Positions 37,001-43,000 of a DNA stretch of 64,000 nucleotides are shown here, one piece after another. This DNA comes from Astropecten irregularis (Eukaryota; Echinodermata; Asteroidea; Paxillosida; Astropectinidae). The translations under genes were made by a program, and so were the position numbers. The stretch spans positions 17,884,783 through 17,948,782 of the forward strand of contig OZ020250.1 in assembly GCA_963971285.1 (NCBI GenBank). Direction: 5' to 3'. Within the stretch, counting starts at the first letter, position 1, and every line of letters starts with the position of its first letter. Under the pieces are notes generated by a model, which saw nothing but the letters and a program-made list of their open reading frames with translations, was not told where the DNA came from and did not search any database.

Positions 37001-40000
37001 TCGCCAAACATAAGACTACCTTTTGTGTTTTCGGGCATAAAATTGGGTGGGCGGCAATGTGAATCTAGAAATTAGTGGCCTGAATTCAATGTTCACACTA
37101 CTTTCCTGTGTCTTTTGGAGAGTTTTTGGATAACCCCCGTATACTTAAAGCGTCTAAAGTTTTCAGGAGACCGGCAGTTTGCTGCCCTCTATCGACAGCC
37201 CTCTCCAAAAGTCTCCAATTTTGCGAAATTGCTTTTATCGGTTCAACACAATTTAAAGACCTTTTCACCTCAAACAATTCTTCCTTTTCTTCTTTAGGTC
37301 TGAACTGGAGCAGTCTCAGAAGGAGCTTGATGAAGCGAAGGGTCTATATGTGGATGTTTGTGCTGAGAAGAACACCATCGAAGACACTGTGACCAAACGG
37401 CTGACTGCCGATGCCGCTAAGCAGGTTGAAATGGTAAGGCTACGATTTCCTGAGATCATAGAGACGGCTCATCTTTAGCTAATCAGAAACAGACGCTTTG
37501 TGGAATTTTCCTTTCAGGTCACAATGGAGACTTTGGAGAACCGGTCTTGAGTCAACAGCGCACGCGCAAACCATGCTTGCGCAATTGTGAGCATGCGCGC
37601 GTTGGTTTGCGCGTGCGTGCGCTGTTGATTTGAAGACCGGTTCTCCAAAGTCTCCCATTGGGGCGATACTCAATTCATTCACAAACAAACTTTTACAAAT
37701 GGCAGTGCCATTTCAGTTATTTCATCAAACAACCACAAGGAAAACTGACTGAAATAGTTTAAGTCATTGAAAAGCGAGCAAAGAAAAATTGACTGGAGCG
37801 GGATTCGAACCAGTGATTAAAATTATACTCCAGTCAGTTTCAGTTGTGGTTATTTGATAATTACATTGGTTGAAAAGCTGTATCCTCTTTGAATGATCCC
37901 CCATGTACTGTTTTGTTTCTCAGGTTGATTGATTGTTAATGCTGCGCGTATCTTAAATGATCCTTGGGATATGGCAGTATGTGAGTGGTTTCATGTCTTC
38001 TGACTGCCAAACAAACAAAGATAATTGACTATTGGGGTCACCACCAACATAGGGCTGGATAGTTCAGTTGGTATAGAGCACCAGTATGGTATTCTGGAGG
38101 TCGCCGTTTCGAATCCCACTCCTGCAATTTTTTCTTTGTTCACTTTTCAAAGTTTTCAATGTTTTAAAAACTTTATTTTAGGGTGAACAAACGAAATAGA
38201 CTGAGCAGAATTCAAACCTGCCACGTCCAGATTGCCATCACAGTGTTCTGCTATCTGATCCCTATGTTATAGGTCAGACAAATCATCATTCACATTTGAC
38301 CTGGTGCTATTCAGAAGCCGTGAGACTACACACATGCTCTCGTAGCCATTTAATAATGGCAAGTCCCTTGCTTCGTTTGTATGTCTACCCTCATCAGGCT
38401 AGGGAGGAGTGTCAGGCCCAACACGACGAGGCTCTTCAGGAGCTACGGGAGACCCTGGAGAGCAGCCACCGTGCCTCTTTAGTGACGGCCAAGAACACCT
38501 GGAGGCAAGAGGCAGAGGAAGAGAAAGCCAGGACGCTGAAAGAGGATACAAAGAGCGCCCTCAAGGCTGCCGAAGCAGAGTGGAAGGTCAAGTCTGAGAC
38601 TGAGCTGGAGCAGAGACTACACCAAGGTATGTTACGCTCAGTGTCGGGAGGATACTATCGGGTTTACGAAACAAAGACTTAGGCTCAGGCTCCAGATCTG
38701 GCTCCGTTTTGTGAATCCATTTTAACATAAGGGGTATCAAATAGGGGTTTTGGCTGCGGCTCGGAAGTAGATTCTCTGTTTTGAACAAGAAAATGGAGCT
38801 TGAGCTTCAGTGAAAACCAAAATCTACATTTTCAGCATGTGGATGAAAGAGACGAAGCCGGAGCCGAGTTTTGGAAAAGGGCCCTGGATCTCTGTAATAG
38901 CTTCTGTTCGTAAACCAGTTCGACCCCTGTTCTTTCTCCACTGATACAGCCAAGGAAGACCTTGAAGCCATCCACCGTGACCATCTGGCCAAACAGAATG
39001 AGGACCTGAAGGCAGACCACGTGGTAGACAAGGCAGAGGCCGTCCGGACGGCCCTGTCAAAGGCCAAGACCGAGTGGAAGCTGACGACCGAGGCAACCAC
39101 CAAGGAGAAGATGAAAAAAGCAATTGAGATGGCCAGGGAACAGTGGTTGCTAGAGGGTAGGTCTAGAGGAGCATTAACCCTGAGACCCTCTCAATTCTCC
39201 TGGAGCTATCTTGAGTATTTAGGGTTCTATTAATTGCTATTTTCAAAACTTACACGTTTGTCCGTACTTTTGCAGTCTTACATTGGTTTGAGGTTACCCA
39301 ACTTGACTTGACTTGATCCGTTGAGTTAACCGGCTCTTTTCAGAGCCACACAACTCATAAAATAGTATAATATATGTCACATGGTGTTTAATGCCGCAAA
39401 ACCAATTACCGTATTTAATTGCTATTTTAGATTCTGATAAACAAACTGAGGAGGCTATCGCTCTGGCTAAGAGGCAGTGGACTAAGGAGCAAGTGGACTG
39501 GGATCAAGTCAAGAAGGAATGGATGGAAGAAGATGGAGAAGAAGAAATTGCAAAGGTGGGACAACTAACTTCCTGGCATTGTATCTGTACTTCAACCCAT
39601 ACCTGGCCCACATAACGTGTATACATGGCTTGTATTACTTGTATTATTCATTGAATATTAAATGATTTGGGTAGCAAATTAAGCAAATTAAGCTTGCCCT
39701 TCATCGACTTGGATGAGTACTTTTTACGCGGTGCTTGTGAGTGCACTTGAAAAAATCACGTGCTGGCTCAGGTGGGATTCGAACCCAAGACCTCCTGCTT
39801 GGGGTCATGGGTTGTGGGTTCGAATCCCACCTCAATCAGCACGTGATTTGTTCTTGTGCACTCACAAGCACTGAGTATACAGTGCTCATCCAAGTTGGTT
39901 AAGGGCAAGCCTAATTTGCATTACTCGTATTGATTTCTGTCATAGGATAACAGAAATTGCTGAATGTGACTCTAAACATACAATGCCTGCAACTCTCGCA

Positions 40001-43000
40001 TCCCTGTAAATCCACGCCCTTCTTCATGTAGCTCAATTGTTATCTCTTCGCTTGTGTCTGTAGAGAGTAGCCGAAAAGACCAGAATGCTAGAAGCCAAAC
40101 ACCTGAGGGACATCGCCAACCTGCAAGGCTTCCTGGAGAAAGGAAGGCAGGAGTTGAAGCAAGAGATGGAAGCGGAGAAGCTGACAGCTTTGCAGGACGT
40201 CAAGAGACAGCTGGAGACGGCCCATCAGGAGAGACTGGCAGAAGCCATGGAGGCTGTCAAAGCAGAGGCAGAGAAGGAGAAGGTATTGGAAACTTGTAAC
40301 CACCAGAAGACAAATTCATGCACGCTATTCCTGTTCACCAGGATCATTTTACCGATACACGCAGCAATGCTGCAACCTGGGAACGGTATATGGGGGGTCA
40401 CTCAAAGAGGATGCGGCTTTTTAATTAATATAATCATCAAATAACCACAAGGGAAATTGACTTAGTTTCCCTTATGGTTATTTGATGTCTATAGAATTAT
40501 TTTAACATTGAACATTGACGTATTTCATCAGTACTCCTAAAACCCACAAGAGTCCCCACAGATGTCAAACTGTAAAATTGTTGCTTCACCAGAGTCAGTG
40601 TTTGGATCGGGCATCGAGTGAGTGGAAGTCTAAACTGGACAAGATGGTGACTGAACAGCAAGAGGCCATCAACCAGGCAGTGCAGAAGGCACGGAACCAG
40701 TGGCTTCAGGTATAAAATTCACCTTCCTATCTCATAGTCGTGAGGTCGATTTCACCAAACATATCGCAACTTGCTATCAATCGTAGAACTTATGATGCAT
40801 TGTAGCACTACGTAGGATACTATGAATTTCCTTTGTATATCAAGTTACGATTGATCGCAGGGCTTTGTGAAATCGACCCCAGGGCTGTATTGACTTGTCA
40901 GGATCACAAATAGTCTCCTCTCTCTCCTGAGGACGGTCAGAGCACACCGGTCGAAACGTCGACAACTTGATCTCATCAGTCCTTCTCAGAACTACACCCC
41001 TTCCAAGAAGAGTGTTTTACTTGGTGGATAATGGTCTAGACAGTTGACCAGTATTGGCAATGTTTCCGTGACCGGAACGCACTCCAAATATATTTGTAAT
41101 CGGGTCGTTCTTTTGATTGCAGGAGAAGCAGAAGTTACTAGAGGATCATAAGAAGAAGCTGGCATCCCATCAGGGAGAGGCAGCAGCCTACCAGGAGGAG
41201 CTACAGACCCAGTACGAGACGGAGCTAGAGAGAGGGATCGAACAGGCCGTCAAATCAGCACGGGAACAGTGGTCACAGGTAAGGAACAAAAGCCATGCAA
41301 AACAAGTAGCACATGAAGTTTTGTTATTCATGAACATTGTGGAGCAAAATTATTCTAACTGCGAAAAAAAAGTGTATTTCTAGAAATAGGTGTTTGGGAA
41401 TGAGAGAGACACTGCAATTTCAATGTAGTATCTTCTTCTCTTTTGTTTTTACTGTCCTTCTGTAACTAGTAACTGGTATTCTCTGGACCAAGCAAAACAT
41501 TTCACCTAGTGCATTGGTCAAATAAATTACATTACTTGTAACAAAAATCAATTCTCATACTATGTTTCAGAATTGCGACAACGAGCTCCGCAAGGCCTGC
41601 GACGAGATCCTGGAGCGCAAGGAGCAACTCTGGCAGCAGGAGCGGGCAGACCTCCAGGAGCAACTCAGCGACACGGCCTCCCAGCTCCGAGACGGCCAGC
41701 GGCAGGCCGAGCGGCATCGCAAGAAGCACGCCCTCTACCGGCAGAAGCTGGAGAAGGAGATCGAGTCGCTCAAGGAGCAGCTCCAGGATGCCGATCGGGA
41801 GATGAAGCAGACAGAGTTTAACCTCCGTCGGGAGCTGGAGCACCTGCAGAGCCGGCTGAAGGGAGCCAACCTGGCATCCATCGAGGTCCTGGAAGCCAAG
41901 ATGGAGAGCATGCAGAGGAGGCACGAGGTTGAGTTGAACGCAGCCAAACAGCAGAGGTACGACCGGGGGATCACAGCCAACGCAAATACACAGGTAAGCA
42001 GCTTCTTTCAAAATGGCCTGTTTTTCCACTCAGGGAAGGCTCAGGCCCATGTCACACGAGGCAACTTACGGGCAATCATTCCAGGCCATCCCTATGAAGA
42101 ATTAACATCCACCTTTCAGTTTTCACATAATTCTCTTGGGAGAAAATAGACCGATCCGACGGCACGATATACTGTCCGCCATTACTGGAGTGCCGCACTC
42201 TATAAATGCAGGGAGTACGTCCCATGATTAGGGGATGTACACCCTGCAGTATAGAGTGCAGCGAACGTATTAATTCTTTTGTTGCCGGACAAAATATGGG
42301 CGGGGACACTCCAGTAATGGCGGGTGTTTCCTACCTCCATGGTCGCACCATCGGATCGGTGTATAAAAATACTACCAGAAAACCATTTTTGGTGCTAGTA
42401 CTGCCCAACTTTTCCTAACATATAGCCTAGTGGCAAGTTGCCTGTCGCTGGGGCATTTGGTCCAAAACAAGATGCATGGGGCTAATAATGGATCATTCCT
42501 GCCTTTTACTTTGCCAGATATTTTAGTTGTTATTAATTATTTTTTCATTGGGAAGGCTTGCACTTCACTGACATAGATGAGCACTGCATACTCTTTACAC
42601 TGCTTTTTGAGTGGACATGCAAAAAATCATTTGTTGGCTCAGGTGGGACTTGAACCCATGACCTCCTGCATACTAGTGCAGATGTCATACCACAAGGCCA
42701 TCAAGCTACCTGTGGGCTGAGCAGGGTATGGTCGAATTGTAAATTAATTTTTAGTCGGGGAGATAAAATTATGGAAGTTAGGCTTACCCTTCACCAACGT
42801 AGCCAGTGGTCAATTTCACAAAGCCCTACAATCGATCGTAACTCGAGTTACGAAGGATTACCCATCATATTCTATGTAGGGCTGCAATGTATCATAAGTC
42901 CTACGATTGATAGTAAGTTACGATGAGTTTGGTGAAATCAACCCCAGATCCCAGTATTAAACAGGTTTGTGATTCATGTTTCATTCTACAGACTATTAAC

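Noticed and set aside
41532-42029. 165-codon minus-strand Leu-rich frame
   Set aside because: Antisense shadow of the GC-rich coiled-coil exon 22 of CEP152.
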